From CBDCFL01 sp050300875 (GTDB lineage Bacteria > Pseudomonadota > Alphaproteobacteria > Rhodobacterales > Rhodobacteraceae): a DNA stretch of 6,235 bases. Location: NCBI GenBank assembly GCA_050300875.1, contig JBNKYL010000086.1, positions 1-6,235 of the forward strand, given 5' to 3'. Position 1 is the stretch's first letter, and each line of letters opens with the position of its first letter. Below the pieces are notes generated by a model. That model worked only from the letters and a program-made list of their open reading frames with translations, was not told where the DNA came from and did not search any database. Below, piece by piece: positions 5,984-6,235 of the stretch. Position numbers and translations under genes: made by a program.

Positions 5984-6235
5984 CGATCCTGCTGTTGGGC
6001 GGCACGGGCGAAGGCCGGGCGCTGGCGCAGGCGCTGGTGGAACGCGGGGTGGACAGCATCACCTCGTTGGCAGGCGCGACGCGCGCACGCGCCGACCTGC
6101 CGGGCCGTGTGCGCGTGGGCGGGTTCGGAGGGGAAGAGGAATGTCGCAAATTCCTGCGCGACAACGCCATCACCCGCATCATCGATGCCACACACCCCTT
6201 TGCCGCCCGCATCAGCCACCGTACGGCGCGGATCG
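5980..6235 (+). CDS. cobK: Precorrin-6A reductase, N-terminal part (runs off window)
   Basis: The first 85 residues are visible and the reading frame is open to the last base. CobK/CbiJ uses NADPH to reduce precorrin-6A (or its cobalt form) to precorrin-6B, the step directly after the ring-contraction stage served by cbiD. The start MTILLLGGTGEGRALAQAL (1-19) is the glycine-rich nucleotide-binding opening, and IIDATHPFAARIS (68-80) is the characteristic family motif. ATG 5980 overlaps the cbiD stop as ATGA and follows a purine-rich AGGCGGGG (5970-5977), so start and coupling are convincing. CobK and CbiJ are homologues and cannot be separated from this fragment. Confidence 0.92.
   Translation, partial: MTILLLGGTGEGRALAQALVERGVDSITSLAGATRARADLPGRVRVGGFGGEEECRKFLRDNAITRIIDATHPFAARISHRTARI

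Overview
The window looks like chromosomal DNA from a GC-rich alphaproteobacterium, most likely of the Rhodobacterales/Roseobacter group. This is inferred from codon use (strong G/C at third positions), from the mix of CobB, CbiD and CobK genes, and from the pairing of a citramalate-synthase gene with an NDUFAF6-like squalene/phytoene-synthase-fold gene. No taxonomic marker gene is present. Nothing in the window looks like a mobile element, a CRISPR array, a prophage or a defence system.

Left block (1-2005, rightward). Three genes are packed head to tail with two ATGA stop/start overlaps. They are the 3' end of cimA (citramalate synthase, regulatory domain), a small class I SAM-dependent methyltransferase of unknown substrate, and a protein of the squalene/phytoene synthase superfamily. 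The last one has lost the aspartate-rich catalytic motifs and reads like NDUFAF6, a respiratory complex I assembly factor. The block ends in a perfect 11-bp hairpin.

Convergent gap (2006-2300). These 295 bases lie between two genes that point at each other, so neither needs a promoter here. The gap nevertheless holds a series of nested inverted repeats. Read leftward, they fold into a rod-like RNA of roughly 150-175 nt that ends at the 2013-2038 hairpin, which has a T-rich tail only in that direction. A plausible promoter lies just upstream at 2188-2216. This is the best candidate in the window for an undescribed element, possibly a 6S-like or other small RNA.

Right block (2301-6235). Leftward: a 12-helix MFS permease (2301-3512) preceded by cobB/cbiA, cobyrinate a,c-diamide synthase (3587-4864), 74 bases apart and perhaps co-transcribed. 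Rightward from a 78-base divergent spacer: cbiD (4943-5983), the precorrin-5B C1-methyltransferase, overlapping the start of cobK (5980 to the window edge), precorrin-6A reductase. cbiD and cobK act at consecutive stages of corrin-ring synthesis, and cobB amidates the finished ring, so this is one edge of a cobalamin biosynthesis cluster. No cobalamin riboswitch was recognised in the divergent spacer.
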